Source of the DNA: HB2-32-21 sp003448675
GTDB taxonomy: Bacteria > Pseudomonadota > Gammaproteobacteria > Pseudomonadales > Porticoccaceae
Direction: 5' to 3'
DNA: 34,852 bases
Assembly (NCBI GenBank): GCA_041584755.1
Contig: JBFHDK010000030.1
Location: 1-34,852 of the forward strand
A program made the position numbers and the translations under genes. Shown piece by piece: positions 15,228 through 23,883 of the stretch (the first letter of the stretch is position 1; each line of letters opens with the position of its first letter). A model generated the notes under the pieces. The model was not told where the DNA came from. It ran no database searches and saw nothing but the letters and a program-made list of their open reading frames with translations.

Positions 15228-15629
15228 TCATCGATTATTTTGCTTGCTTTTTGACTTGCGGTACTGATCCCGTAACTCCCGACGTTTTTCCGGCGGTAGC
15301 TCCCGATACTGCTGGCGTGCTTTCTTAATGCGCTCCTGATCTCCAGGCGGTAATGACTTGTATTTTTCGTAGCGTTTTTCAATCTTTCGCCGTTGCCTGG
15401 GTGTTAGCTCCTCCCAGCGTTTTCCGCGCTTATCGCCATTTTGCCCTCTGCTTTCTTCCTCATGCTCGGCTAATATCAATGCTTTCCGTGGATGCGGCCC
15501 TCTGTCGAAAGGATGGAAGTGAGGCGACAAAGCCCCCACGCTCGACGTATTCTGCTGATAATTCCCCGAGGCCAATCCCGGTATCAATGCGAGGCACAAG
15601 AGGAAAATTTGCCGCTGTAGCATGCCCAT
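15228..15629 (-). CDS. DUF3106-type secreted basic protein
   Basis: A 133-residue protein if started at the ATG complementary to 15627-15629, one base after the upstream stop (TGA-T-ATG). An ATG at 15653 and a TTG at 15662 are alternatives. This start gives MGMLQRQIFLLCLALIPGLASG, a good signal peptide. The mature half has the DUF3106 pattern: RWEELTPRQRRKIEKRYEKYKSLPPGDQERIKKARQ, then YRELPPEKRRELRDQYRKSKSK, a repeated 'L(S/T/P)P..R..' helix with a very basic C-terminus. Function unknown. In betaproteobacteria similar genes sit with a sigma factor and a DUF3619 protein, as here. It ends the minus-strand operon. Confidence 0.75.
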   Translation of the reverse strand: MGMLQRQIFLLCLALIPGLASGNYQQNTSSVGALSPHFHPFDRGPHPRKALILAEHEEESRGQNGDKRGKRWEELTPRQRRKIEKRYEKYKSLPPGDQERIKKARQQYRELPPEKRRELRDQYRKSKSKQNNR

Positions 15630-15630
15630 A

Positions 15631-15972
15631 TCAGCCCCGCAGTCGTTGTTCATCCTCGGCAAGCCAATGGTAAAACTCCAAATCTTCCAGTATTTCCAAT
15701 TGCTCTTCGAGTTGTTGATCGCTAACCAGGGAGTGGTTATCCGTAAGTGTCCCGGTGTCCAAATTAATAATTAAAACAAAGACCAAGGCACATGCGCTGG
15801 CCATACTGGTGGCAGGCCACATAAAGTTTCGCAGTTTAGTTACCCAGGGTTTGCGATGGCTATCAAGCGCCTTTATACGTGCCTGGCGAAGGGATCGCAC
15901 CTTATCATCTGTCAGGTCTTGTTCAGCTGATCGAAGTTGCCGCTGTAAGTATTCCTCCATCATTCTGCTCAT
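15631..15972 (-). CDS. Single-pass membrane protein next to sigma factor (DUF3619-like, possible anti-sigma)
   Basis: A 113-residue protein whose ATG overlaps the sigma-factor stop (ATGA, 15969-15972), so it is coupled to it. The N-terminal 45 residues are charged and helical (MSRMMEEYLQRQLRSAEQ). One membrane segment lies at about 50-70 (FMWPATSMASACALVFVLII). The C-terminal 40 residues are acidic (DQQLEEQLEILEDLEFYHWLAEDE), facing the periplasm if N-in. Size, topology and place fit DUF3619, seen beside ECF-like sigma genes. An anti-sigma role is inferred only from gene order; there is no ZAS zinc motif. Confidence 0.65.
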   Translation of the reverse strand: MSRMMEEYLQRQLRSAEQDLTDDKVRSLRQARIKALDSHRKPWVTKLRNFMWPATSMASACALVFVLIINLDTGTLTDNHSLVSDQQLEEQLEILEDLEFYHWLAEDEQRLRG

Positions 15973-16601
15973 GGCTCCAGGTCCTCGAAGGATATATTTT
16001 CTAATAATTTACGCAAAGCATGCATGGCCCGTGAATAGTGGGTCTTTACGCTGCCTTCGCTACATTGCATCACGATAGCTGTCTCGGCGGTGGAAAAACC
16101 CTCCCAGCAGCGCAACATAAAAGCCTCCCGTTGACGTTTCGGCAAGGCCCCGACAGCATCGCTAATCCGCGCCAGATTTTGCTCCCTCTCCATGTGTACG
16201 TCTGGTTCGTATATGCGCCCGCCGATTGATAGATCAATCGGGTTTGCCTCTTTATCATCTTCCAGTTGGCGCGAGCCAGGTAACCACGCGATTACCTTAT
16301 CCCGTACTTTTTTACGTCGAAAAAAATCATTAATCCGATTATGGAGAATGCGGTAAAAAATCGCTCTCCACTCTGATTTTGGATGTTGGGCGTAATTCTT
16401 TACCAATTGCATCATGGCATCCTGAACTATATCGAGCGCGTCTGCTTCTTCCCTCACCGCTACTATTGCCATCGAGAATGCCCGGCGCTCGACCTGGGCC
16501 AAAAAGCTGTCAAGCGCTTTTGTCATGTCTGCTTCGGCCATCTCACTGGTGTCTCTTGTCAGATAGCCGGCTTCACCAAAAAGATTGCGGTCACCGGTCA
16601 T
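15969..16601 (-). CDS. ECF-like RNA polymerase sigma factor
   Basis: Up to 210 residues from the ATG complementary to 16599-16601; internal ATGs that begin MAEADMTKALDSF or MTKALDSFLAQVE give lengths closer to the 180-190 usual for the family, and the upstream start has no visible ribosome site. Region 2 is at about 45-95: EADALDIVQDAMMQLVKNY and WRAIFYRILHNRINDFFRRKKVRD, the core-binding and -10-recognition helices. Region 4 is at 150-205: ALPKRQREAFMLRCWEGFSTAETAIVMQCSEGSVKTHYSRAMHALRKLL, the helix-turn-helix for the -35 box. Both regions are intact. It would direct RNA polymerase to its own small set of promoters. It is followed by two coupled genes and preceded, 15 bases away, by the His-rich protein gene. 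Confidence 0.88.
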   Translation of the reverse strand: MTGDRNLFGEAGYLTRDTSEMAEADMTKALDSFLAQVERRAFSMAIVAVREEADALDIVQDAMMQLVKNYAQHPKSEWRAIFYRILHNRINDFFRRKKVRDKVIAWLPGSRQLEDDKEANPIDLSIGGRIYEPDVHMEREQNLARISDAVGALPKRQREAFMLRCWEGFSTAETAIVMQCSEGSVKTHYSRAMHALRKLLENISFEDLEP

Positions 16602-16616
16602 TGCAATGGTTGTAAA

Positions 16617-17048
16617 TTAGCGGTGTGCGTGATGAATCACTTCGTTCAGTAATATGCCGCCGACAATCCATTTGTAGGCATCATCATGGCCGCTATGGTA
16701 GTAACGATGGTATCGCCTTCCGTGATCATGTCGGTGACCACCATGATTGTACTTGTGGCCACCATGGTGGCACTTGTAGTTGTGATAGCGGTGATACCTG
16801 TTATGGCTTCTATGGCTTCGGTAGTGGCGGTCACCATGATAGCGGTGATACCTGCGTTCGAGTCTGTAATCCCGGCTATCGTGCCGGCGATGTTTATCGA
16901 AATGCCGGTCATCATAGTATCGATTAGAGTGGTACTGTTTTCCGTGGCCGTAGTGATGTCTGTCCCGGTCGCGATCACCAGCCCACACAGGCAAGGCCAA
17001 GACTAAAGCCAGCAGCGGAATTAACCCTATATGGTTAGTTTTGTTCAT
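16617..17048 (-). CDS. Secreted histidine-, arginine- and tyrosine-rich protein
   Basis: A 143-residue protein with a good start (ATG at 17048, AGGAG about 9 bases upstream). Residues 1-23 are a signal peptide (MNKTNHIGLIPLLALVLALP, cleavage after VWAG). The mature part is dominated by His, Arg, Tyr, Asp and Gly: I count 28 His in the full protein, in motifs such as RYHRYH, CHHGGHKYNHGGH and HDHGRRYH. The only ordered-looking part is the C-terminus, YKWIVGGILLNEVIHHAHR, a hydrophobic Gly-rich helix that resembles the tail of small outer-membrane-associated proteins. Metal (Zn, Ni, Cu) binding in the periplasm is a reasonable inference from composition. It is the first gene before the sigma factor, hence possibly its target or signal. 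Confidence 0.75.
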   Translation of the reverse strand: MNKTNHIGLIPLLALVLALPVWAGDRDRDRHHYGHGKQYHSNRYYDDRHFDKHRRHDSRDYRLERRYHRYHGDRHYRSHRSHNRYHRYHNYKCHHGGHKYNHGGHRHDHGRRYHRYYHSGHDDAYKWIVGGILLNEVIHHAHR

Positions 17049-17122
17049 AATTTTTTCTCCTGCCTAGCGCTTGTTTATCTAGAAACGCTTGAGGAGGTAA
17101 ATCGTTGACATTTATTAAGAAC

Positions 17123-19219
17123 CTATTTGGGAGACGGTTTCGCCTCTGTGCCGACCAGTTTTGGCATTGAGGCTGATGAATTCAGATGCAGGTAATCCAT
17201 TAAAAGGTGCCCGGCTTCTCTCAACAAGGGGTCTTTGGCATTATCATCCTCCCCGGCCTTCTCCTCGCTACCCTCTTTTTCAGCTTGAATTTCCTGATAG
17301 GAGGCCAGTTCAGGTAGTTTAAGGGCCCGTCGGCGTTTGTTTTCCAGCCCCAGCAGGTGATTCTCACGCGCTTGCTGAAGGGCTTTCCGCTTTTCCTGAT
17401 GCAGGGTAATGGATTTAATATCACGCTGTTCATTGATAAACGCAATTTCGTCAAGCATATATTGCCAATCGGGACTCTTCGCCACACGTTGCGCATGACG
17501 CTCCTTTAAAGCCGGTAGCCATTTGCCGAGGGGTTGATAATAGGCATGCTTGACAGCATGAATGCTGTCCCAGGGCAGGGCGTATTCCTGGCTGCTTTCG
17601 CCAATTTGATCGTTATCGTAGTAAGAGGGGAAGATGATATCCGGAATCACCCCCCGGTGCTGAGTGCTATCGCCGGAAACCCGGTAAAACTTGGATTCCG
17701 TAAACTTCAGTTGCCCCTGATTCAGGGGCGCCAATACCTGCACTGTTCCCTTGCCGAAGCTGGGGCTACCAACGACCAGGGCTCTCCTGTAGTCCTGAAT
17801 GGCTCCGGCAAAAATCTCCGATGCCGATGCGCTCAAACGGTTAATCAAGACAAGTAGGGGGCCATCGTAAAACGCTTTGCGTCGAGATCGCTGCTCGCGG
17901 GAGATGCGTTTGCTGGAATGCCGGATTTGAACCACTGGTCCAGGATTGATAAACAGGTCGGTTAGGGCGGTTGCTTCCATCAGTGAACCGCCACCATTAT
18001 TCCGCAGATCTATGACTATGCCATCGACGCCATCTGTTTGAAGCTCAATAAGAAGTTTTTGTACATCGCGTGTTGTGCTTTTGAAGTTTGGATCTCGATT
18101 GCGGAAGGCCTCAAAGTCCATATAAAAAGCAGGTATATTAATAACGCCGACACGGTAGTTATCCCCCCCAACTTCCAGTTCAAGCACCTCTTTTTTTGCT
18201 GCTTGTTCTTCCAAACGTACCTTTTCACGGGTGATAGAGATAATCGTGGTTTGGCCGGAGATCTCAGAAGCGGAGGGCAGCACTTCGAGACGTACTATGG
18301 TATCTTTTTTGCCACGAATAAGATCCACCACATCGTCAAGCCGCCAACCGATCACGTCCGTTATTTCCTCCGCTCGCCCCTGGGCGACGCCGACAATCTT
18401 GTCCCCTGCCTTAAGGGTGCCTTCCTTATCCGCTGGCCCCGCGGGGACGACTCGAACCACTTTGGTAAATTCATCTTCTCGCTGTAACACCGCGCCAATT
18501 CCCTCCAAAGACAGGGACATGGCTATATTGAAATTATCCAGTGTTCGAGGTGACAAATAGCTGGTATGAGGGTCGTATACTTCTGTTAATGCGTTGATAA
18601 AGAATTGAAAAGCGTCGTCACTGTCCTGTTGACTCAATTGTGCTAGCTGATTGCTATAGCGCTTTATTAGCAGTTCCCTGGCAGCATCCGGCTCTTTGCC
18701 GGACAGGATCAGTCGCAGCTGCGCATCTTTGACCCGCTTGCGCCAGTAATCATCAGCGTCATTCTCCGACGTGAACCAGTGTCTTTCATCTCCGTCAGTC
18801 GCTAACGCTTCGTCGATCGTATAGTCGAATTTCGCGCCGCTTTCCAACAGCTGGATGTTTTCGACTAACCTGCCTTTCATGCGCTCTCGAAACCGGTTAT
18901 AGATATAAAAACCGGGCTCTAGGTCAGCAGCTAATAGTGAATCGTCGAGTGAACGCTCATAAGCTTTAAATTCCACCAGATCACTTTCGAAAAAGTAGCT
19001 TTTAAGCGGATCGAGACCATCAATGTAATTTTCAAACAGCCTTTGAGAGAGGGCGTCATCCAGTGGCTGTTTACGATAGTGCCGCTCGGACAGCTTTTCG
19101 ACGATTTCCTTCGCCGTCTGAGCATGTATTTCCGTATAGCCAAGCGACGCTATATCGCCACGGGCGACTAGCGATACAAACAGCAAAAGAATGGTGGTGC
19201 GAATTCGCAGACTAGTCAT
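17123..19219 (-). CDS. prc: C-terminal processing (tail-specific) protease Prc/Tsp
   Basis: A 698-residue periplasmic protease. It starts with a signal peptide (MTSLRIRTTILLLFVSLVARG). The N-terminal domain is the Tsp type (HYRKQPLDDALSQRLFENYIDGLDPLKSYF). A PDZ domain follows at about 245-335 (SLEGIGAVLQ, VVPAGPADKEGTLKAGDKIVGV). The catalytic dyad is S465 in NRLSASASEIF and K490 in FGKGTVQ, 25 residues apart as in E. coli (S430/K455). The C-terminal part (to residue 698) matches the Tsp-specific tail domain, with a highly acidic stretch near 655-670. It cleaves proteins with non-polar C-termini and takes part in peptidoglycan and lipoprotein turnover. Its family in this form is usual in gammaproteobacteria. 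Confidence 0.96.
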   Translation of the reverse strand: MTSLRIRTTILLLFVSLVARGDIASLGYTEIHAQTAKEIVEKLSERHYRKQPLDDALSQRLFENYIDGLDPLKSYFFESDLVEFKAYERSLDDSLLAADLEPGFYIYNRFRERMKGRLVENIQLLESGAKFDYTIDEALATDGDERHWFTSENDADDYWRKRVKDAQLRLILSGKEPDAARELLIKRYSNQLAQLSQQDSDDAFQFFINALTEVYDPHTSYLSPRTLDNFNIAMSLSLEGIGAVLQREDEFTKVVRVVPAGPADKEGTLKAGDKIVGVAQGRAEEITDVIGWRLDDVVDLIRGKKDTIVRLEVLPSASEISGQTTIISITREKVRLEEQAAKKEVLELEVGGDNYRVGVINIPAFYMDFEAFRNRDPNFKSTTRDVQKLLIELQTDGVDGIVIDLRNNGGGSLMEATALTDLFINPGPVVQIRHSSKRISREQRSRRKAFYDGPLLVLINRLSASASEIFAGAIQDYRRALVVGSPSFGKGTVQVLAPLNQGQLKFTESKFYRVSGDSTQHRGVIPDIIFPSYYDNDQIGESSQEYALPWDSIHAVKHAYYQPLGKWLPALKERHAQRVAKSPDWQYMLDEIAFINEQRDIKSITLHQEKRKALQQARENHLLGLENKRRRALKLPELASYQEIQAEKEGSEEKAGEDDNAKDPLLREAGHLLMDYLHLNSSASMPKLVGTEAKPSPK

Positions 19220-19610
19220 AAGTTTCCGGGCGCGGCACGAAGCACACTGCTTAGTCGGTGGTGGATATCAAAAACCAGATTCAACTCGTGAAATATAATT
19301 GAAATTGAGGGTCGTAGCGATGCTCGTGTTCCAAATATAGGCAGAAGAAAACCTTTCACGCTAGTTCACAACTTTTTAATTTAACATAATATATATTATG
19401 CGCATAGAGTGATTGCTGGTTTTCAAAACTATCAACAATCACTTGGCCAATATACCCGCCCTGCGGCTCGACGAAAACAGCGCTTCAGTGACGTCATGTA
19501 AGTGAAACACAGTTGCTTGAATGATGATTATGTGGGTTTTTACGGGCTTATAGCATTTTTCTCTTAACTATCTTAGCTAGTGCTATCTGTGGACCGGGCA
19601 TTTATAATCC
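19220..19610. other. Divergent promoter region between prc and adenylate cyclase
   Basis: About 390 bases with no gene. It is AT-rich around 19370-19405 and contains a perfect 16-base palindrome, CATAATATATATTATG, at 19385-19400. The palindrome could be a regulator site or just an AT-rich promoter core for either gene. No terminator or RNA gene is apparent. Confidence 0.5.
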
Positions 19611-21044
19611 GTGGCTCCACCATCCCGGTTTTTGACTACCGGTAAACGAAATCAAGACTCTCCTATGCTGCAATCCAGGCTAGCCAAATTCTCTGCGGCC
19701 GACGAGGACCTGTTGTTTCGCAGTGTTGTCGTTGTTGGTGTGATAGCCACGGCTGTGTTACTCAAACCCTTTGACGGGTTCCCGGATAGAACGATATTGC
19801 TCGCGCTGTCTTTGGTGTTTGCCTATCTTTTAACCACTTTTATTATTCAGCGGCTTAGCAAGGATACAGGCAACTTGGCTTTGGCGCTGAAAAGCCTCGG
19901 ACAGGTCGACGCCCTATTATTGGGCGGCTTTGTGGTCTATATCGAGTTTGACGCTTTTAGCTCTGCGGTATTTTTCGGGCTTCTTCAGTACCGGGCATTG
20001 ACTAACGGTGGCATGGCCCGTTGGCGTCGGGATAATCTGGCATTTATAGCCGGACTGTTAGTCTGTTATGCCCTGCTAAGACCCTCCCTAGAAATATCCT
20101 ATACACCTTATGCAAGCACTCTGGCCTTGTTAATGGTAGCGGCGTATCTGTGTATTTTTGGCTATGTCTCCTTTTTAAAAAATGCTGGTTTAAGAAGGAT
20201 GATTGCTCAAATGGAGCAGGAGCAAATTCGTTTGAAGATGCTCAATTACCAGTTCTCGAAATATCTCTCCCCAAACTTAAAAGAGAAAATTGAACAGGAT
20301 CGCGAAGTCAAACTCTCCACTCAGCGTAAACGCCTGGTCGTTTTCTTTTCGGATATTGTCGGGTTTAGTGAAATCGCAGATCGTATGGATGAAGCGGCTT
20401 TGACGGTTCTAATTAACAATTATTTAACCGAAATGTCGAAGATTGCTCTGGAATATGGCGGGACTATAGACAAATTTGTTGGCGATGCCGTTATGGTGTT
20501 TTTTGGCGATCCCACTACGAAAGGCCCAAAAGAAGACTGCCTCGCGTGCGTATCCATGGCATTTGCCATGCGTAAACGCGCCATCGAGCTGGCCATGCAC
20601 TGGAAAAACGAAGGTTTGCTGGAGACCATACAGATACGTATGGGCATCAGTACAGGGTTTTGCACCGTCGGTAACTTTGGTACCGAAACCCGTCTTGACT
20701 ACACATTGCTCGGGAGTGAGGTCAATCTCGCCAGCCGGCTTGAAACCAGCGCAAAACCGGGTGAAATCCTTATTTCCCAGTCCACTCATGAGATGATCAA
20801 GGATGTCATCTATACCGAAGACCGGGGCTCAGTTGTAGTCAAGGGCTTTAAGTCGCCTATCAAGGCTTATGCAGCGGTCGATTTTCGCAAAAACCTTAAC
20901 AAAAAACAGGATTTCCTTAACTTTTCCACTAATGGCTTTTCACTTGTCCTGGATGGCGAAAAAGTTGCTAATTATGATCGCACCCGAGTCCTCACCGCGC
21001 TGCGAAGTGCGATTCAGTTTTTGAATAAAAACACGCCTTCGTGA
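19611..21044 (+). CDS. Membrane-bound class III adenylate cyclase
   Basis: Up to 477 residues (GTG 19611); ATG 19665, giving MLQSRLAKFSAADEDLL, is an equally good start. Five or so hydrophobic segments fill residues 35-190. A short linker (EQIRLKMLNYQFSKYLSPNLKEKIEQ) resembles the helical transducer before many bacterial cyclases. The catalytic domain has both metal Asp: D248 in FSDIVGFSE and D292 in VGDAVMVFFGD. K288 in DKF and the LDYTLLG stretch (D363) point to ATP rather than GTP. N372 and R376 (VNLASR) are the transition-state residues. All key residues are present, so it should make cAMP. A C-terminal tail of about 70 residues has no motif that I know. It would sense a signal through its membrane part. 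Confidence 0.9.
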   Translation: MAPPSRFLTTGKRNQDSPMLQSRLAKFSAADEDLLFRSVVVVGVIATAVLLKPFDGFPDRTILLALSLVFAYLLTTFIIQRLSKDTGNLALALKSLGQVDALLLGGFVVYIEFDAFSSAVFFGLLQYRALTNGGMARWRRDNLAFIAGLLVCYALLRPSLEISYTPYASTLALLMVAAYLCIFGYVSFLKNAGLRRMIAQMEQEQIRLKMLNYQFSKYLSPNLKEKIEQDREVKLSTQRKRLVVFFSDIVGFSEIADRMDEAALTVLINNYLTEMSKIALEYGGTIDKFVGDAVMVFFGDPTTKGPKEDCLACVSMAFAMRKRAIELAMHWKNEGLLETIQIRMGISTGFCTVGNFGTETRLDYTLLGSEVNLASRLETSAKPGEILISQSTHEMIKDVIYTEDRGSVVVKGFKSPIKAYAAVDFRKNLNKKQDFLNFSTNGFSLVLDGEKVANYDRTRVLTALRSAIQFLNKNTPS

Positions 21045-21115
21045 CCTTATTGTCGTGTTGCCAAACGCTGTCTATTAACTCATCAGCCCCACAAATGGCC
21101 ACTTAAGCTGGTGTG

Positions 21116-21949
21116 TTATTGTCGCCCCTGTCGTATAAACCCAGGGGCCATTTTTTCTGTGGATCGCCACGGGTTGATATCAAGGCCCCCTCTTCTGGTA
21201 AACCGGGCTAATACTGTTAGCGACTCCGGTAGGCAGCGTCGTTGGATGTCGATAAATATCTGTTCGAGACACTGCTCATGAAAGGCCTGGTGATGGCGGT
21301 AGGAAACCAGGTAGCCCAGTAAGCTAGCGTGGTCGATGGGTTTTCCCCGATAGCTGATCGAGATACTCGCCCAGTCCGGTTGGTTGGTGACCGGGCAACG
21401 AGACTTGAAGAGATGACTGTATAGTTCTTCTTCCACGGTTTCCGCCTCATCCGCGCAAGACAAGATGTCGGGCTTTGGTTCGCTTTCGACACGTTGCATC
21501 CGCTGCTCATCAAGGCTTACGCCCCGGGGATTTGCCAACCCTTTTTTTGTGTAGGCTTCGACTGAATAAAGACTGAATGTCACCTCTGCGGAGCAAACTT
21601 CCCTAAGGTCTGTTTCGACTGTCTTCGTCAGCATTTCGTGCGTTGCAAAGCGATGTTCGTTTAAGGAGTTTAGGTACAGTTTCAGGGATTTAGATTCCAC
21701 CGTGCGAGGCGAATTGCAGGGGATATGAAGTTCACCGATAGCCACCCGGGGCTTTCCGCTCTCATCGAGCCAGGATAATTCGTAGCAAGTCCAATCGTCT
21801 GCGCCGACAAACGGCAACGTATCGTGGTCGCTTAACCCGATGACGCGGCGTCCCTCCCTGCGGTCGATGGCCTGTAAAAGCTCCGGTGCATAACAATCAG
21901 GATAATCGACACTGCGGCCTAGCATTGATTCTTGAGTTTTTTCTTGCAT
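21116..21949 (-). CDS. queF: NADPH-dependent 7-cyano-7-deazaguanine reductase
   Basis: A 277-residue protein if begun at the ATG complementary to 21947-21949, one base after the upstream stop (TGA-T-ATG), which gives MQEKTQESMLGRSVDYPD. That is the length of the two-domain E. coli-type QueF (282). ELHIPCNSPRTVESKSLKLYLNSLN contains the QueF motif ESKS(L/F)K. C185 in SRCPVTNQPDW and D192 match the catalytic pair C190/D197 of E. coli by their spacing. It reduces preQ0 to preQ1 with NADPH, making the queuosine base for tRNA. It is the last gene of a yadG-yadH-queF operon on the minus strand. Confidence 0.96.
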   Translation of the reverse strand: MQEKTQESMLGRSVDYPDCYAPELLQAIDRREGRRVIGLSDHDTLPFVGADDWTCYELSWLDESGKPRVAIGELHIPCNSPRTVESKSLKLYLNSLNEHRFATHEMLTKTVETDLREVCSAEVTFSLYSVEAYTKKGLANPRGVSLDEQRMQRVESEPKPDILSCADEAETVEEELYSHLFKSRCPVTNQPDWASISISYRGKPIDHASLLGYLVSYRHHQAFHEQCLEQIFIDIQRRCLPESLTVLARFTRRGGLDINPWRSTEKMAPGFIRQGRQ

Positions 21950-21950
21950 A

Positions 21951-22724
21951 TCAGGCGCGCAGGTTCTTCCCGGTTTCAAGCAAGCGCAGTGAAAAGAAAA
22001 ACAACACCACGACAAGCACAAAAAGCATTAAAAATGCCCAGAGAACATCGATATCGGAAACACCCAGAAAACCGTATCGGAAGGCATTTACCATGTAAAG
22101 TACGGGGTTTAGTTTTGACACGCCCTGCCAAAACTCCGGCAACAAGCTCATGGAATAGAACACACCGCCAAGATATGTCAGCGGTGTTAACACGAAGGTA
22201 GGTATGATTGAAATGTCGTCGAAATTATCCGCGTAGACCGCATTTATCAGGCCAGCCAGGGAAAACAGTGTGGCGGTGAGAACAATAACGCCTAGGGTAA
22301 TCAGTGGGTGTTGAATATTAAGGCGGGTAAAAAACATTGATGCAAGCGTAACAATAGCGCCGACCGCAAGCCCGCGGGCAACACCACCGGTCAGGTAACC
22401 CAACAAAATGACGTAGTTGGGCATCGGGGATACCAGCATTTCTTCAATATTTCCGGCAAATTTATTACCAAAAAATGAAGACACCACATTGCCAAAAGAG
22501 TTGGTTATGACCGCCAGCATAATTAATCCGGGGACGACAAATTCAATATAACTGAAGCCGGCCATCTGCCCGATTCTGGGGCCGATCAATGTGCCGAATA
22601 TTATGAAGTACAGCGCAATAGTGATAGCCGGTGGCAGCAGGGTCTGCTGCCAGATTCTGACAAAGCGCCTGATCTCCCGGGTAACAAGCGTTACAAATGC
22701 AACCCATTGTTCACGTAGTGTCAA
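21951..22724 (-). CDS. yadH: ABC-2 type transporter permease (YadH-like)
   Basis: A 257-residue membrane protein with six hydrophobic segments. The TTG start complementary to 22722-22724 overlaps the upstream stop (TTGA), so it is translated together with the ATPase gene. MTLREQWVAFVTLVTREIRRFVRIWQ and QTLLPPAITIALYFIIFG are typical of YadH/NodJ-type permeases, as are EEMLVSPMPNYVILLGYLTGGV and FVLTPLTYLGGVFYSM. With the ATPase it forms an exporter; the substrate of YadGH in E. coli is not established. The operon also contains queF. Confidence 0.88.
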   Translation of the reverse strand: MTLREQWVAFVTLVTREIRRFVRIWQQTLLPPAITIALYFIIFGTLIGPRIGQMAGFSYIEFVVPGLIMLAVITNSFGNVVSSFFGNKFAGNIEEMLVSPMPNYVILLGYLTGGVARGLAVGAIVTLASMFFTRLNIQHPLITLGVIVLTATLFSLAGLINAVYADNFDDISIIPTFVLTPLTYLGGVFYSMSLLPEFWQGVSKLNPVLYMVNAFRYGFLGVSDIDVLWAFLMLFVLVVVLFFFSLRLLETGKNLRA

Positions 22725-23695
22725 TTGACTACCCCCTTTAGGTCCACTGTCTCGGGGATCTTGGTGGCAGTCTCGGTTTGTTGCGTCATACTTAAAAACA
22801 GTTCTTCCAGACGATTGGCTTTGTTACGCATGCTCACGACGTGAATATTTTGCTCTGATAGAGCGATAAATAATTCGTTCAGGGATTGCGTTTTTTCCAC
22901 TTCCACTTCAAAACTGTGTTGGTCCAATGCCTGCGCGGGATAACCTTCGATAACTGGAAAGTCCGCCACTGCTTCGGCGGTATCGAGAACAAACACCTCC
23001 TTGCTTAGTTGCGCCAGTAATTCTCGAGTGCTGCTGTTTTGCACAATATGCCCCCGGTCGATGATGGCAATATTACGGCACAGGCTTTCAGCCTCTTCCA
23101 GGTAGTGCGTGGTCAAAATGATAGTGGTGCCCTGTTCATTGATTTTCTGTAAAAAATCCCAGAGTGATCGCCGCAATTCGATATCCACTCCGGCAGTGGG
23201 CTCATCTAGGATCAACAGGCGCGGTTCATGAACCAGTGCCCGAGCAATCATCAAGCGTCGTTTCATGCCGCCGGACAAGGTTCTTGCCCGCTGGTTTTTT
23301 TTATCCCACAGCCCCAACTTCCGCAGGTATTTCTCGGCTTGTTTTAGCGCTGTTTTTCGCGGCAAGCCATAGTAACCGGCCTGGGTGACGACAATATCGA
23401 AGACTTTTTCGAACTGATTGAAATTGAATTCCTGTGGTACGACACCGACTTCCTTTTTGGCCAGTGAAAACTGGGTGTCGATATCCCGACCGAAGATTTC
23501 GACCTTGCCTGAGGATTTGCGCACCAGGGAACAGAGCACGCCAATAGTCGTCGATTTACCAGCGCCATTCGGTCCCAGCAGCGCAAAGAAATCACCATCC
23601 CGCACTTCCAGACTAATACCTTTCAGCGCTTCAAAACCGCCTTCATAGGTTTTTCGCAGATCCTGAATTTTTAATGCCGGAGTATTTGCTGTCAT
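22721..23695 (-). CDS. yadG: ABC transporter ATP-binding protein (YadG-like)
   Basis: A 324-residue ATPase starting at the ATG complementary to 23693-23695 (MTANTPALKIQDL); AAAGGC lies just upstream, and a TTG further out would add only five residues. Walker A is GPNGAGKST, the Q-loop is VVPQEFNFN, the signature is LSGGMKRRL, and Walker B is RLLILDEPTAGVD, with the switch His in TTHYLEEAE. All are intact. The C-terminal 90 residues (KEVFVLDTAEAVADF...LFLSMTQQTE) are an accessory domain typical of the DrrA/NodI/YadG class. It drives the permease encoded next. Confidence 0.93.
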   Translation of the reverse strand: MTANTPALKIQDLRKTYEGGFEALKGISLEVRDGDFFALLGPNGAGKSTTIGVLCSLVRKSSGKVEIFGRDIDTQFSLAKKEVGVVPQEFNFNQFEKVFDIVVTQAGYYGLPRKTALKQAEKYLRKLGLWDKKNQRARTLSGGMKRRLMIARALVHEPRLLILDEPTAGVDIELRRSLWDFLQKINEQGTTIILTTHYLEEAESLCRNIAIIDRGHIVQNSSTRELLAQLSKEVFVLDTAEAVADFPVIEGYPAQALDQHSFEVEVEKTQSLNELFIALSEQNIHVVSMRNKANRLEELFLSMTQQTETATKIPETVDLKGVVN

Positions 23696-23883
23696 GCCTT
23701 TTGGGCTCAAACCATTTAAGCTGGAACTAAATGCTGGAAAGCCAACAATGATAACCCATCATGCGGCCGGGAGGTTCCTCCACAACAGGCTTTCCGGGGC
23801 ATGGGGTAATGAATGACGGGTGGCTGGTGTAGCTCTCCAGGGGAGCCATCTCGGAGAGAAAAATAATGGAGTGTAAGGGATAT

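Noticed and set aside
16686..17006. Plus-strand 106-residue Met/Val-rich frame opposite the His-rich gene
   Set aside because: It is the mirror of repetitive His/Arg/Tyr codons; no ribosome site, and the minus-strand protein has a signal peptide and good start.
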